64,000 nucleotides of DNA from Halodesulfovibrio aestuarii DSM 17919 = ATCC 29578 (GTDB lineage Bacteria; Desulfobacterota; Desulfovibrionia; Desulfovibrionales; Desulfovibrionaceae), in contig NZ_ARQF01000021.1 in NCBI RefSeq assembly GCF_000384815.1, forward strand, positions 310,001-374,000. The letters run 5' to 3'. The translations under genes and the position numbers were made by a program. The number at the start of each line of letters is the position of its first letter. Position 1 is the stretch's first letter. Below, piece by piece: positions 9,463 through 18,395 of this stretch. The notes under the pieces were generated by a model, which was not told where the DNA came from, did no database searches, and was given only the letters and a program-made list of their open reading frames with translations.

Positions 9463-10263
9463 CTACTTGCAGAGTTGTTCAAAGCCGACCACTGTAAAGA
9501 ATGTGACGGAAGCTACTGCAATGATGCTGGCTCCTGATGTAAGGTTGAACCAGTATGCGATAAAAAGTCCAAGCATGCAGAAGAGCATACTCCAGAAGAC
9601 AGCAGCACCCATCATGGTCGCAAGACTGTGCGCTTTCCGTTCTGCGATAAAAGGCGGAATAGTCAGCAGGGCAATGACAAGGATAAGTCCCACCACGCGG
9701 ATGATCATAACAATTGATAATGCCGCCATGCATACAAGCAGTGTGTGCAGGAGTGAAGCTGGCAGCCCTCGGGATTCTGCATATTCCGCATCAAAAGAAA
9801 TGCTGAGCAAGCCGGGGTATGCAAGAATTGTCACCCCGACAATAAAAATATCCAGCCCAAACATGAGCCAGAGATCAAAAGAGGATACGGTAAGGATGGA
9901 GCCGAAAAGAAAGCTCATCAGATCAACATTGTACCCCGGAGTGAGGTCAATAAGAATAATGCCGAAGGCCATACCTGCTGCCCAGAGAACACCAATGACG
10001 GTGTCTGCTTTTTCTTTGTACTTTCTGGCTATAGTGGACATAGCAACAGAAGAACCAAGAGTGAATCCTAGCGTGCAGGGTAGTACTGGCAGCCCGAAGA
10101 AAAAAGCTAAACCAACTCCTCCATAGGCGGCATGAGCAACACCACCGGCAAGAAAAACAAGGCGGTTAAGGACAACAAGCGTGCCGACGATGCCGCAAGC
10201 AACGGAAGCTAACAATGCGGCAGCAAGGGCATTCTGCATGAAGGGGAGTGTAAGTATGTCCAT
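9463..10263 (-). CDS. znuB: Metal (probably zinc) ABC transporter permease
   Basis: The 266-residue protein is an ABC-3 family permease with about seven to eight hydrophobic segments. It has typical family stretches such as AAGMAFGI, GGVAHAAYGGVGLAF and LTIPPFIAERKAHSLATMMG. It forms the inner-membrane channel for a cluster A-I solute-binding protein. It is last in a tight minus-strand operon (binding protein, ATPase, permease) with a 5-base gap to the ATPase gene. Zinc is the default guess, but manganese or iron is possible from sequence alone. Confidence 0.88.
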   Translation of the reverse strand: MDILTLPFMQNALAAALLASVACGIVGTLVVLNRLVFLAGGVAHAAYGGVGLAFFFGLPVLPCTLGFTLGSSVAMSTIARKYKEKADTVIGVLWAAGMAFGIILIDLTPGYNVDLMSFLFGSILTVSSFDLWLMFGLDIFIVGVTILAYPGLLSISFDAEYAESRGLPASLLHTLLVCMAALSIVMIIRVVGLILVIALLTIPPFIAERKAHSLATMMGAAVFWSMLFCMLGLFIAYWFNLTSGASIIAVASVTFFTVVGFEQLCK

Positions 10264-10268
10264 AGCAC

Positions 10269-11084
10269 TTATCCCTCGGTATCCGGCAATGTTATTGAGA
10301 ATGGTTTAAATGAGAGCATTTGCGGAACGTTATTCATAAAGGCTCCCATCGGGCATGTGTTGTCGTGTGTGCCATATAAATGAGCAAGGAAGTCCGGTGT
10401 AATATTGTTTCCATCGTGATATGACAAACTGCGGTTTACAACTGCAATGCCGGTAAATGGTGATGCCGCAATGGAAATGTCGTGGCTGACGACAATGGTT
10501 GTAATGTCGTCCGGAAGCTTCGCAAGAAATTCATAAAAACAGAATTTACCACTTGGATCAAAGTTTGCGGTTGGTTCATCCAAAAGCAGCAATTTCGGGT
10601 CTGACATAAGCGCGCGGGCAACAATAACCCTTTGGCGTTGCCCTCCGGAAAGATTGCATAATCTTTCTTTTTCTTTTCCATTAAGACCCACTTTGCGTAA
10701 CGCTTCAACAGCTTTTGCTTCATTTAGCTGACGTTGCTTTCGTGAAAACGGAAAGAGCAGTGGGCTGGTGATGGCTCCCATCATTACAACATCAAGTAAA
10801 TTGGCAGGAAAGAAATCCTTTGTAGTGGCGTACTGTGGAACATATCCAATGTATCGTACGCATTCCGGCGGTTTTCTTCCAAAGACCGTTATGTTGCCGG
10901 CCTGTGGTGTGAGGAGTCCCAAAATGCATTTTAATAGCGTGGTCTTTCCACCGCCATTTGGGCCCAGAATGGCAATATACGCCCCTTTTTTTACTGTGAA
11001 GTTTAAGTTGTCCAGCACAGTGTAACGGGAAGCATTAGGATATGCGTAGGTCAGTCCGGATATATCGATAACTGGTTGGTTCAT
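10269..11084 (-). CDS. znuC: Metal (probably zinc) ABC transporter ATP-binding protein
   Basis: The 271-residue ABC ATPase has Walker A GPNGGGKT, the signature LSGGQRQRV, Walker B LLLLDEPTANFD and the switch His in VVSHD. It powers the importer formed with the adjacent permease. The C-terminal 30 or so residues after the Walker region include TLYGTHDNTCPMG-like sequence with Cys and His that may contact metal. The start codon lies 2 bases after the stop of the binding-protein gene. Confidence 0.9.
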   Translation of the reverse strand: MNQPVIDISGLTYAYPNASRYTVLDNLNFTVKKGAYIAILGPNGGGKTTLLKCILGLLTPQAGNITVFGRKPPECVRYIGYVPQYATTKDFFPANLLDVVMMGAITSPLLFPFSRKQRQLNEAKAVEALRKVGLNGKEKERLCNLSGGQRQRVIVARALMSDPKLLLLDEPTANFDPSGKFCFYEFLAKLPDDITTIVVSHDISIAASPFTGIAVVNRSLSYHDGNNITPDFLAHLYGTHDNTCPMGAFMNNVPQMLSFKPFSITLPDTEG

Positions 11085-11086
11085 GA

Positions 11087-12067
11087 CTACTCAGAAAGGA
11101 TAAAAGATGCTGCGAGTTTTTTAGAAACTTCGCGTAAATTTTCTTCCCAATTTTCCGCTAGCGGGTTCGCAACTATTATAGAGGCGTTAATTGAGTCTGC
11201 AATAGCCCTCGCGCTTGATTGCGAAAACTGAGGTTGTACAAAGATAGTACGTAGATTTCTTTTCTTAGCAATGCTTGTGATTTGCTCAAGAACTTTAGGT
11301 GTCGGTGCTTTTCCCTCAAACTCAATCGGGATTTGAATAAGGTTGTACGTCATTGCGTAATATCCCCATGACGGGTGAAACGTCATAAAGGCACGCTGTT
11401 CTGCTGGAATGGGTTTAAAGAGTGTGTCAATTTCTTCATCCAGTTCATCCAGTTTCTTTGTAAAAGCGCGTGCGTTAATACGATACAGTTTGGCGTGTTC
11501 CGGTGCTACCTTGCTAATGGCAAGGCGCGTGGGTTTTGTCATCGCCTTCACCCAACGTGGCGAAAGCCATACATGTGGATCAAGCATACCTTTGTGTTCA
11601 TGCATTGCATGATTGTGTTCAGTATAGTCCTCTGGATGGCTGGCTTCCTCGTTTCGGTAATCGTGCAAAATAGTACCGCGCGGGCTTGCGTCAATATCCA
11701 TTGCATTCGCAGCCATTGGAAGTTTGCGAAGTTTTTTTTCTACATGAACAATTTTGAGTTTTGGATTTGTAGACTGAATGCGGGGAAGCCATGTGCGTTC
11801 AAATGGGACACCGATGGCAAGGTATACATCAGCCTTGGCTAGTGCCGCCATTTGGCGAGGTCGTGGTTCATACGTTGCAGGGCTGGCGCCGGGCATAACC
11901 ATAACCTCTACATCCACAGTGTCACCTGCAATTTGTTCTACAAAATATTTTTGTGGAAGAATGCTGACAAAAATCACAGGCCTTTTTGCTAGCGCTGAGT
12001 TTGAGAATGGGGCGGCAAATAGAAGTGCAACAAATAGAAATAATAGTGCTTTTTTATGTAGCTGCAT
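11087..12067 (-). CDS. znuA: Metal ABC transporter substrate-binding protein, ZnuA-like (cluster A-I)
   Basis: The 326-residue protein has a signal peptide ending ALA near residue 27 and acts in the periplasm. The family pattern is clear: ILPQKYFVEQIAG, then GASPATYEPRPRQM, a His-rich loop at ~143-153 (HNHAMHEHKG), DPHVWLSP, and TFHPSWGYYAM. In classical ZnuA the first metal ligand is a His in the PHxY segment; here that position is Ala64. The DPH and FHP histidines remain. This variant motif is seen in a subfamily, so metal specificity is less certain. It is the first gene of the operon; the upstream region shows no convincing Zur box. Confidence 0.88.
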   Translation of the reverse strand: MQLHKKALLFLFVALLFAAPFSNSALAKRPVIFVSILPQKYFVEQIAGDTVDVEVMVMPGASPATYEPRPRQMAALAKADVYLAIGVPFERTWLPRIQSTNPKLKIVHVEKKLRKLPMAANAMDIDASPRGTILHDYRNEEASHPEDYTEHNHAMHEHKGMLDPHVWLSPRWVKAMTKPTRLAISKVAPEHAKLYRINARAFTKKLDELDEEIDTLFKPIPAEQRAFMTFHPSWGYYAMTYNLIQIPIEFEGKAPTPKVLEQITSIAKKRNLRTIFVQPQFSQSSARAIADSINASIIVANPLAENWEENLREVSKKLAASFILSE

Positions 12068-12258
12068 ATTGGCTCACTTTGACGTGTGGAGAAGTAAAAA
12101 GGTTGTCAGCTCGGATGGCTATTGAATTGTAACGTATTTATTAGATACAAGGCAATGTGGCTGTGTAACCTATAACCTTAGTATTGATGACAAAAAGATT
12201 GGTTTAACCATATCGATGGTCTTGATCTGCAGGTTCGTGGTCATGACGTGCTCAGCGC

Positions 12259-12300
12259 AGTCTGCATGGGTGGGGTATGCATGTAGACTCGATTTTTTTT
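12259..12300 (+). terminator. Intrinsic terminator with no annotated upstream gene
   Basis: A 10-bp stem with one G-U pair (AGTCTGCATG / CATGTAGACT, arms 12259-12268 and 12280-12289) is followed by CGA and eight T. The only upstream gene is znuA on the opposite strand, so the transcript it ends is unassigned. The ~130 bases before it could be a small RNA. Confidence 0.65.
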
Positions 12301-12636
12301 ACTTCAAAAAATGGAGAAGATAGTTAACGAACATATCTTCCTTATTGTGATTTTAATCTACATAAGACTTTTTGTGATAATAGTATTCAATCCTGACTTG
12401 TCAATACAAAATCGATCTACCATTAGACTTGGCTTGCTATATGAAATGCAGTAATGAGAATGGATTGTTTTTGAAACATTCCTTGGGAAGTTATGATAGG
12501 AAAGTAGAGCATGTAAAATAAAACAGTTGTTTATTTGTAAGCTCTTGTATGTTTGTCATAAGGGTGTGTTATTAGATTGTAGTCAATTTTTTCTGCTGGC
12601 TTTTTGAAGGGTGCAAGACGGAAGGGGAGGGAGAGG
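12301..12636. other. AT-rich intergenic stretch without recognisable gene
   Basis: This is part of a 743-base gap between znuA and ispG. It is AT-rich and has no credible coding frame on either strand. A weak 7-bp inverted repeat (GAAGATA / TATCTTC) lies near 12312-12343. I see no other structure. Confidence 0.5.
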
Positions 12637-12666
12637 CAGACGTAATGGTTTACGTCTGTGTTTTTT
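12637..12666 (+). terminator. Second orphan intrinsic terminator upstream of ispG
   Basis: A perfect 9-bp stem (CAGACGTAA / TTACGTCTG, arms 12637-12645 and 12650-12658) with a 4-base loop is followed by six T. It lies 144 bases before ispG and has no protein gene before it on this strand. It may end a small RNA or act as a leader attenuator of ispG. Confidence 0.75.
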
Positions 12667-12810
12667 CCTTATGATATAGCGGATTGTAGCTGGCATGGCA
12701 TATGATTTACAATAAGTAGCAGCCGTTAAAAGCGTAGGCAGCCATACGCGTAGGTATAGCAACGTGTTTGTTTTTGAGCAGCTCTGCATAGTAAGGAGTA
12801 AAAGGAAGTT

Positions 12811-13890
12811 ATGTCCTTAGAAAGAAGAAAGACTCGGGAAGTGACCGTAGGGTCACTTAAAATCGGCAGTGAGCATCCCGTAGTTGTGCAGAGCATGACT
12901 AACACAGATACTCGCGACGTAGAGTCAACCGTTGCTCAGATTGAAGAACTTGTAGAAGGCGGGTGTGAACTCGTGCGTGTTGCAGTTCTGGATGAGCAGG
13001 CAGCATGGGCAATTTCCCGAATTAAGGATCAGGTCTCTGTTCCGCTTATTGCTGATATTCACTTTGATCACAGACTTGCTATTAAGTCTTTGGAAGCTGG
13101 TGTTGATGCGTTACGCATTAATCCGGGTAACATTGGCGGTGCGGCAAATGTGGATAAAGTGGTAGATGCTGCCAAGGCACATAATGCTGCTATCAGAGTT
13201 GGAGTCAACAGTGGCTCTGTAGAAAAAGCATTACTGGAAAAATTTGGTGGTCCCACTCCCGAGGCCATGGTAGAGAGTGCTATGCACCATGTTGCTATGC
13301 TTGAAAAACGGAAATTTTTTAACACCAAGATTTCTTTGAAGTCTTCTTCTGTGATGCATACCATTGATTCCTACAGGTTGCTTGCAGACAGATGTGATTA
13401 TCCGTTGCATATCGGCGTAACAGAGGCGGGCACCCTGTTGCGTGGAGCGATAAAATCTTCAGTAGGTCTTGGTGTATTGCTCTGGCAGGGCATTGGTGAT
13501 ACTTTGCGCGTTTCCCTTACGGATGATCCTGTTCAGGAGATGACTGTAGCTTGGGAGCTTTTGCGTGCTCTTGGTTTACGTGACCGCGGGCCGGAGATTA
13601 TTTCCTGTCCTACATGCGGCAGAACCGAAATTGGTCTTATTAATCTTGTTGAAGTCGTTGAAAAACGTCTTGAAGGCGTTATCGACCCTATCAAAGTTGC
13701 CGTTATGGGCTGCGTTGTTAACGGGCCGGGCGAAGCTCGCGAGGCTGATATCGGCATTGCCGGTGGCAGAGATAAAGGGATTATTTTCCGTAAAGGAAAA
13801 GTTATTAGAACGGTTAAAGGCGGAGCAAATTTGCTTAACGCCTTTATGGAAGAATTAGACAATTTTCTTATAGAACGAAATAAAGGATAG
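12811..13890 (+). CDS. ispG: (E)-4-hydroxy-3-methylbut-2-enyl-diphosphate synthase (flavodoxin or ferredoxin)
   Basis: IspG (GcpE) is a [4Fe-4S] enzyme that converts methylerythritol cyclodiphosphate to HMBPP in the MEP isoprenoid pathway. The 359-residue protein has the TIM-barrel N-terminus ([27 protein letters not shown]). The C-terminal cluster-binding cysteines sit in [10 protein letters not shown] and [13 protein letters not shown]. The length fits the short two-domain bacterial form. The start follows AAAGGAAG. proS begins 2 bases after its stop, so they form an operon. ispA and dxs of the same pathway lie a few kilobases downstream. Confidence 0.97.
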   Translation: MSLERRKTREVTVGSLKIGSEHPVVVQSMTNTDTRDVESTVAQIEELVEGGCELVRVAVLDEQAAWAISRIKDQVSVPLIADIHFDHRLAIKSLEAGVDALRINPGNIGGAANVDKVVDAAKAHNAAIRVGVNSGSVEKALLEKFGGPTPEAMVESAMHHVAMLEKRKFFNTKISLKSSSVMHTIDSYRLLADRCDYPLHIGVTEAGTLLRGAIKSSVGLGVLLWQGIGDTLRVSLTDDPVQEMTVAWELLRALGLRDRGPEIISCPTCGRTEIGLINLVEVVEKRLEGVIDPIKVAVMGCVVNGPGEAREADIGIAGGRDKGIIFRKGKVIRTVKGGANLLNAFMEELDNFLIERNKG

Positions 13891-13892
13891 CT

Positions 13893-15620
13893 ATGCGCTG
13901 GAGTCGTTTCTACATTCCTACGCTTAAGGAAGCACCTGCTGACGCAGAAGTTGTCAGTCATAAGCTGCTTACCCGTGCGGGTATGATCCGTAAACTTACA
14001 TCCGGTATCTACACTTATATGCCGCTTGGTTTACGTTCCATCACCAAGGCTTCTGCTATTGTCCGTGAAGAAATGGACAAAGCAGGCGCTAATGAAGTGA
14101 GTATGCCAATGGTGCAGCCTGCCGACTTGTGGCAGGAATCTGGACGCTGGGATTTTTATGGCAAGGAATTGCTTCGCCTGAAAGATCGTCACAACCGTGA
14201 CTACTGTCTTGGACCAACTCACGAGGAAGTTATTACTGATCTCGTGCGTGGTGAAGTGCGTTCCTACCGCCAGCTGCCTATGAATCTTTACCAGATTCAA
14301 ACTAAGTTCCGTGATGAGGTTCGTCCTCGTTTCGGTCTTATGCGTGGTCGTGAATTCATCATGAAGGATGCTTATTCCTTCGATAAGGATCAAGATGGTC
14401 TGGATGAAAGCTACAAAGCCATGTACGCAGCATACAATGCGATTTTCACACGTATGGGACTTCAGTTCCGTCCGGTTGAAGCAGACAGCGGCTCCATCGG
14501 TGGCAGCTTCTCTCACGAATTTATGGTGCTCGCAGAAACAGGCGAAGATACTATTGTAGTATGTGATTCCTGTTCTTATGCAGCAAACGTAGAACGTGCA
14601 GAGATTCTGTGCTCTGGCGAAGAGTGCGACGCTCTTGAGACTCCAATGGAAGAAGTTTCTACTCCAAATGTACGCACCATTGAAGAAGTTTCCGGCTTCC
14701 TCAACGCACCTGCTACGGCATTTATTAAGACTCTTCTTTTTGATGCAGACGGTGAGCCTGTGGCTGCGCTTGTTCGTGGTGACAGAGAGCTTAACGACGT
14801 AAAACTCAAAAATCTGATTCAGGCTGACACTCTTGAGATGGCAACTCCTGAACAGGTTCGAGAGTGGACTGGCGCTCCTGTTGGTTTTGCAGGCCCTGTG
14901 AAACTCAACATCAAGCGTATTTACGCAGATAACGAACTGCGTTTTGCTACTGACTGGATTGTTGGTGCAAACAAAGCAGACGCACACCTTCAGCACGTTT
15001 GTCTGAAGCGTGATGTTGAGCTTACCGGCTATGCAGACCTTCGCGTTATTACTGAAAATGACGTATGTCCTAAGTGTGGTAAAGAAATCAGCCTCACTAA
15101 AGGCATTGAAGTAGGTCACGTATTCAAGCTTGGCACTAAGTATTCAGAGTCTCTTGGCTGTACTTTCCTTGATGAGAACGGCAAAGATAAAGTTATGCTC
15201 ATGGGTTGTTACGGCATCGGTGTTTCCCGTGTTGTTGCTTCCTGTATTGAGCAGAACCATGATGAAAACGGTATCTGTTTCCCGCCTCCGCTTGCTCCTT
15301 TTGAAGCACTTGTTGTCAACCTCGACATTAAGAGTGACGAAGTGAACGACAAGGTAGATGAAATCTACACCTTCCTGAAAGAGCAGGGCATCGATGTTCT
15401 CGTTGATGACCGCAAAGAGCGCCCGGGCGTTAAGTTTAAAGATGCAGACCTCATCGGTATCCCAATGCAGATCGTAGTGGGCGGCCGTGGTCTTAAAAAT
15501 GGCATCCTTGAAGCTAAAGATCGTCGTACCGGTGAGAAATCAGAACTGCCTGTTGAAGGCTTTGCTGAAGCATTCAAAGAGTGGAAAGAAAAAGTATACG
15601 CAGGGTGGAACATCGGTTAA
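13893..15620 (+). CDS. proS: Prolyl-tRNA synthetase, bacterial type with insertion domain
   Basis: ProRS charges tRNA-Pro. The 575-residue protein is a class II synthetase with motif 1 near the N-terminus ([12 protein letters not shown]), motif 2 [19 protein letters not shown], and motif 3 [10 protein letters not shown] at ~440. Between motifs 2 and 3 lies the bacterial INS editing insertion (~235-390). The C-terminal anticodon-binding domain carries [18 protein letters not shown]. The start ATG lies 2 bases after ispG. It ends with a strong terminator about 95 bases downstream. Confidence 0.97.
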   Translation: MRWSRFYIPTLKEAPADAEVVSHKLLTRAGMIRKLTSGIYTYMPLGLRSITKASAIVREEMDKAGANEVSMPMVQPADLWQESGRWDFYGKELLRLKDRHNRDYCLGPTHEEVITDLVRGEVRSYRQLPMNLYQIQTKFRDEVRPRFGLMRGREFIMKDAYSFDKDQDGLDESYKAMYAAYNAIFTRMGLQFRPVEADSGSIGGSFSHEFMVLAETGEDTIVVCDSCSYAANVERAEILCSGEECDALETPMEEVSTPNVRTIEEVSGFLNAPATAFIKTLLFDADGEPVAALVRGDRELNDVKLKNLIQADTLEMATPEQVREWTGAPVGFAGPVKLNIKRIYADNELRFATDWIVGANKADAHLQHVCLKRDVELTGYADLRVITENDVCPKCGKEISLTKGIEVGHVFKLGTKYSESLGCTFLDENGKDKVMLMGCYGIGVSRVVASCIEQNHDENGICFPPPLAPFEALVVNLDIKSDEVNDKVDEIYTFLKEQGIDVLVDDRKERPGVKFKDADLIGIPMQIVVGGRGLKNGILEAKDRRTGEKSELPVEGFAEAFKEWKEKVYAGWNIG

Positions 15621-15714
15621 TCCGCCGTTCCAGTCTACATGCATACTTGTCTGATCTACTAGCGCAGTAATCAGAATAAATATGCAGTAGCTGTTATATT
15701 TGATACAATATTAT

Positions 15715-15752
15715 GCTCCTGTTGCGCATCCACGCAGCAGGAGCGTTTTTCT
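15715..15752 (+). terminator. Intrinsic terminator of ispG-proS
   Basis: A GC-rich 7-bp outer stem GCTCCTG / CAGGAGC (15715-15721 and 15738-15744) with an inner TTGCG-type extension is followed by T5. Confidence 0.88.
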
Positions 15753-15810
15753 AGCCTTAGCTTTCATTGCGCTAATTTGATTGCCGAATGTCTAAGCAGC
15801 TTCGTTTATT

Positions 15811-15876
15811 CGGGGCAAGGGAACAGTGTCCCTTTGCGGATGCAAAATGGAGCCTGCCCGTCGGAGACTAAAAATT
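15811..15876 (+). repeat. Dispersed intergenic element, copy 1
   Basis: The core CCTTTGCGG-ATGCA and the tail TGCCCGTCGGAGAC are shared with related stretches near 28744 and 52600. A hairpin AAGGGA / TCCCTT lies at the 5' end. The tail overlaps the ribosome-binding region of xseA, so the element's GGAG may serve xseA translation. Read in one frame, all three copies give C-[PS]-F-A ... [LM]-P-[VA], which suggests either a decayed coding repeat or coincidence. The family has no name known to me. Confidence 0.5.
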
Positions 15877-15877
15877 A

Positions 15878-17278
15878 ATGAGTCAGATTTTTACAGTCCG
15901 AGAATTAACTGACGCCCTTAAGAAGACTCTTGAGGGTGCGTTTCCGTTTGTGTGGGTACGAGGGCAAGTTTCCAACCTTTCGCGTCCAGCGTCCGGCCAT
16001 ATGTATTTTTCTCTCAAAGATGCAGACGCTGTGTTGAATTGTGTCTGGTTTAAGGGGAACCAACGCGGCGATGAGCGGTTCGATCCTCTTACTGGTGAAG
16101 TTTTTGAAGATGGCCCGCGTCCAAGTCTGGCTCGCACCATGCAGAATGGCACAGAGATCATGTGCGCGGGCAGACTGAATGTGTACCCGCCGCGTGGCAG
16201 CTATCAACTTGTAGTTGAACTGGCGCAGGATGTGGGACTTGGTAAGCTCTTTATGGAATTTGAAGAGCTGAAAAAAAAGCTGAGTGCTAAAGGATTCTTT
16301 GAATCCATGCGTAAGCGTTCGCTTCCGTATCATCCGGAAAAGGTGGCAGTGATTACGGCTCCTTCCGGTGCGGCTATTCAGGATTTTTTGCGTATTTCCG
16401 GTGCACGCGGCTGGGGGGCGCAGATTCGTATTTATCCTGCTCTTGTGCAGGGGGAGCTTGCAGCCGGGCAGCTGGCAGCGCAAATGGATCGAATTAATGC
16501 CGAAGGGTGGGCAGATGTTATAGTGCTTATTCGTGGCGGCGGCTCTCTTGAAGATCTATGGGCGTTTAATGATGAAACACTCGCTGAAAAAATTTTTGGT
16601 TCCGCAATTCCAGTTATCGCCGGTGTGGGGCATGAAGTTGACACGACTATTGCCGATATGACTGCGGATGTCCGCGCAGCCACACCAAGCCATGCCGCAC
16701 AGTTGTTGTGGCCTGAACGCTCAATGCTGATTCAGTCTCTTGATGAGTTGGAAATCCGGCTTGCACGCAGAATAGAACAGCAGTTGGGCTCTAAGGAGCA
16801 CAGCTTGACGACACTTGAGCGTGGATTGGGCTGGCTGTCCCCGCTTCAACGGTTGAAGCGTCTTGATGAGCAGTTTGTCGGGTTGACTGATCGTCTTGAC
16901 AGGGCAATAGCGTTGAAGCTTGAGACTGCCGAACGTACAGTGAGTTATGGCGAAGAGCGAATAAAAAGAGCTTTTGGTGAATCTTCTATAACCTATCAGT
17001 TGCAGACGGTTCAAAGCTTGCAGCGCCGGTTGCATTGGGCAGGCGATGGCTTGCTTATAACCGCAGAACGTACGCTTGATCGTGCAGCTATTATGTTGGA
17101 AAGTCTTGATCCGCGTAAGCCACTGGAACGAGGCTACAGTCTTGTGCAGAAAGCGGACGGTACGTTTATTCGTAGCGTTGATGATGTGGCAACAGGTGAA
17201 CATCTAAATGTAATGGTTGCAGATGGTTCCCTAGGGGTTCAGGTTGAAACGTTGGAAAAAAATAGGAGTGAAGGATGA
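15878..17278 (+). CDS. xseA: Exodeoxyribonuclease VII large subunit
   Basis: XseA is the catalytic subunit of exonuclease VII, which degrades single-stranded DNA from both ends. The 466-residue protein starts with an OB-fold (ELTDALKKTLEGAFPFVWVRGQVSN). It then has the catalytic core with TAPSGAAIQDFLRI, the conserved IRGGGSLEDLWAFNDE, and GVGHEVDTTIADMTADVRAATPSHAAQ. A long coiled coil (~290-400) follows, as usual for XseB binding. The C-terminus has DPRKPLERGYSLV. A GGAG lies 11 bases before the ATG. The last 4 bases overlap the next gene (ATGA). xseB is two genes downstream. Confidence 0.96.
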   Translation: MSQIFTVRELTDALKKTLEGAFPFVWVRGQVSNLSRPASGHMYFSLKDADAVLNCVWFKGNQRGDERFDPLTGEVFEDGPRPSLARTMQNGTEIMCAGRLNVYPPRGSYQLVVELAQDVGLGKLFMEFEELKKKLSAKGFFESMRKRSLPYHPEKVAVITAPSGAAIQDFLRISGARGWGAQIRIYPALVQGELAAGQLAAQMDRINAEGWADVIVLIRGGGSLEDLWAFNDETLAEKIFGSAIPVIAGVGHEVDTTIADMTADVRAATPSHAAQLLWPERSMLIQSLDELEIRLARRIEQQLGSKEHSLTTLERGLGWLSPLQRLKRLDEQFVGLTDRLDRAIALKLETAERTVSYGEERIKRAFGESSITYQLQTVQSLQRRLHWAGDGLLITAERTLDRAAIMLESLDPRKPLERGYSLVQKADGTFIRSVDDVATGEHLNVMVADGSLGVQVETLEKNRSEG

Positions 17279-18132
17279 TTCGTCATGCAGTATTGTTGAT
17301 ATGTTTTGTGCTACTCAGTGCTGGTTCGGCATTAGGGGCACTCCGTATTGATCTGCCTGAAAAGGCAATGAACGGCAGGGCGTTTCTTGTTACAATACAT
17401 ACTGATTCCCAAGGCCCTGTACTGTTGAAATGGGATAAGAAAAATGTTTCCGTTAACTGCGAGAAAGATAGCAACGAGTACAACGGCGTAGCGTTGTTAT
17501 CGCTTCCTCGTGATTTTTCAAAGAAGACGTTGCAAATTTCAGCGGTAGAAGAAACACTCGACGGTGTTAATACTGTTACGCGTACCATTCCGGTACAGCA
17601 TAAAAAGTATCGCGAACAGCATCTTACCGTAGATAGAAAATATGTTGAGCTGAGTAAGAAAAATTTAGATAGATTTTATGCAGAGCGGGAAACCGTTCGG
17701 GGTATGATGAAGTCCCTTAGCGCTAATCGTATGTGGGATGCTCCCTTTGTTCGTCCTGTGGCTGGTGGTGTAAGCAGTGAGTACGGAGTGCAGCGATTTT
17801 TTAATGGTAAGCCGCGTAAGCCGCATAGCGGTATTGATTTGCGCGGTAAAAAAGGAACACCGATTAAAGCTTGTGCAGACGGTGTAGTCCGCATTGCCGC
17901 CTCGCATTTTTTCTCTGGTAATTCTGTATACATTGATCATGGGCAGGGTGTTGTGAGTATGTATTTTCATATGTCAAAATTACTTGTGCATGAAGGGGAA
18001 ACGGTTAAGAAGGGGCAGAGTATCGGCGAGGTTGGAGCAACCGGTCGTGTTACAGGACCTCATCTGCATTTTGGATTGAGAGTCTCAGGTGTGCTTGTTG
18101 ATCCACTCCCGCTTTTGGCAGATAAGAAATAA
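17275..18132 (+). CDS. Exported M23 (LytM-type) peptidoglycan endopeptidase
   Basis: The 285-residue protein has a signal peptide ending ALG near residue 21. An immunoglobulin-like N-terminal part follows, then an M23 zinc peptidase domain at ~165-280. Metal and catalytic residues are visible in HSGIDLRG (His and Asp of HxxxD) and GPHLHFGL (HxH). It probably cleaves peptide cross-links in the cell wall, or activates an amidase. It is inserted between xseA and xseB, overlapping xseA by 4 bases and 11 bases before xseB. It is thus in the same operon despite an unrelated role. Confidence 0.9.
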   Translation: MIRHAVLLICFVLLSAGSALGALRIDLPEKAMNGRAFLVTIHTDSQGPVLLKWDKKNVSVNCEKDSNEYNGVALLSLPRDFSKKTLQISAVEETLDGVNTVTRTIPVQHKKYREQHLTVDRKYVELSKKNLDRFYAERETVRGMMKSLSANRMWDAPFVRPVAGGVSSEYGVQRFFNGKPRKPHSGIDLRGKKGTPIKACADGVVRIAASHFFSGNSVYIDHGQGVVSMYFHMSKLLVHEGETVKKGQSIGEVGATGRVTGPHLHFGLRVSGVLVDPLPLLADKK

Positions 18133-18143
18133 GAGAGTGAGTT

Positions 18144-18383
18144 ATGGCAGCAAAAAAGAAAAATTTTGAAACGCAGTTAAAGCGGCTCCAGACTATTGTT
18201 GAATCTTTAGAGAATGGTGAGCTTGCGTTAGAGAAAAGTGTGGCGTTGTACAAGGAAGGTATGACTCTTTCTAAAGAATGCCGTACCCAGCTGGAAAACG
18301 CGCGTAATGAAATTCGCCTTTTCACAGAAGAGGGTGAAGCGCCGTTTGATGAAGAAACAACCTCTGCGATCATAACAGACTAG
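18144..18383 (+). CDS. xseB: Exodeoxyribonuclease VII small subunit
   Basis: XseB is the small helical subunit that coats the XseA coiled coil. The 79-residue protein has the family pattern [33 protein letters not shown], then a second helix with [12 protein letters not shown]. The length is typical. It sits between the M23 peptidase gene and ispA. ispA begins 12 bases after the stop, so the genes are co-transcribed. Confidence 0.95.
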   Translation: MAAKKKNFETQLKRLQTIVESLENGELALEKSVALYKEGMTLSKECRTQLENARNEIRLFTEEGEAPFDEETTSAIITD

Positions 18384-18395
18384 GTGGAATTGATA

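Noticed and set aside
12120-12145. Possible Zur box upstream of znuA (TGTAAC...GATACA)
   Set aside because: The dyad is too imperfect (about a third of positions) to support a metal-regulator site.
12180-12300. Signal recognition particle RNA
   Set aside because: The conserved GGAAG...AGCAG apical loop sequence is absent.
12583-12789. Minus-strand 68-codon frame before ispG
   Set aside because: No ribosome-binding site; overlaps the orphan terminator and composition is non-coding-like.
15811-15876. Riboswitch in the xseA leader (cyclic-di-GMP, ZTP, cobalamin and glycine classes considered)
   Set aside because: None of the class-specific conserved segments is present; similarity is instead to other intergenic copies in the window.
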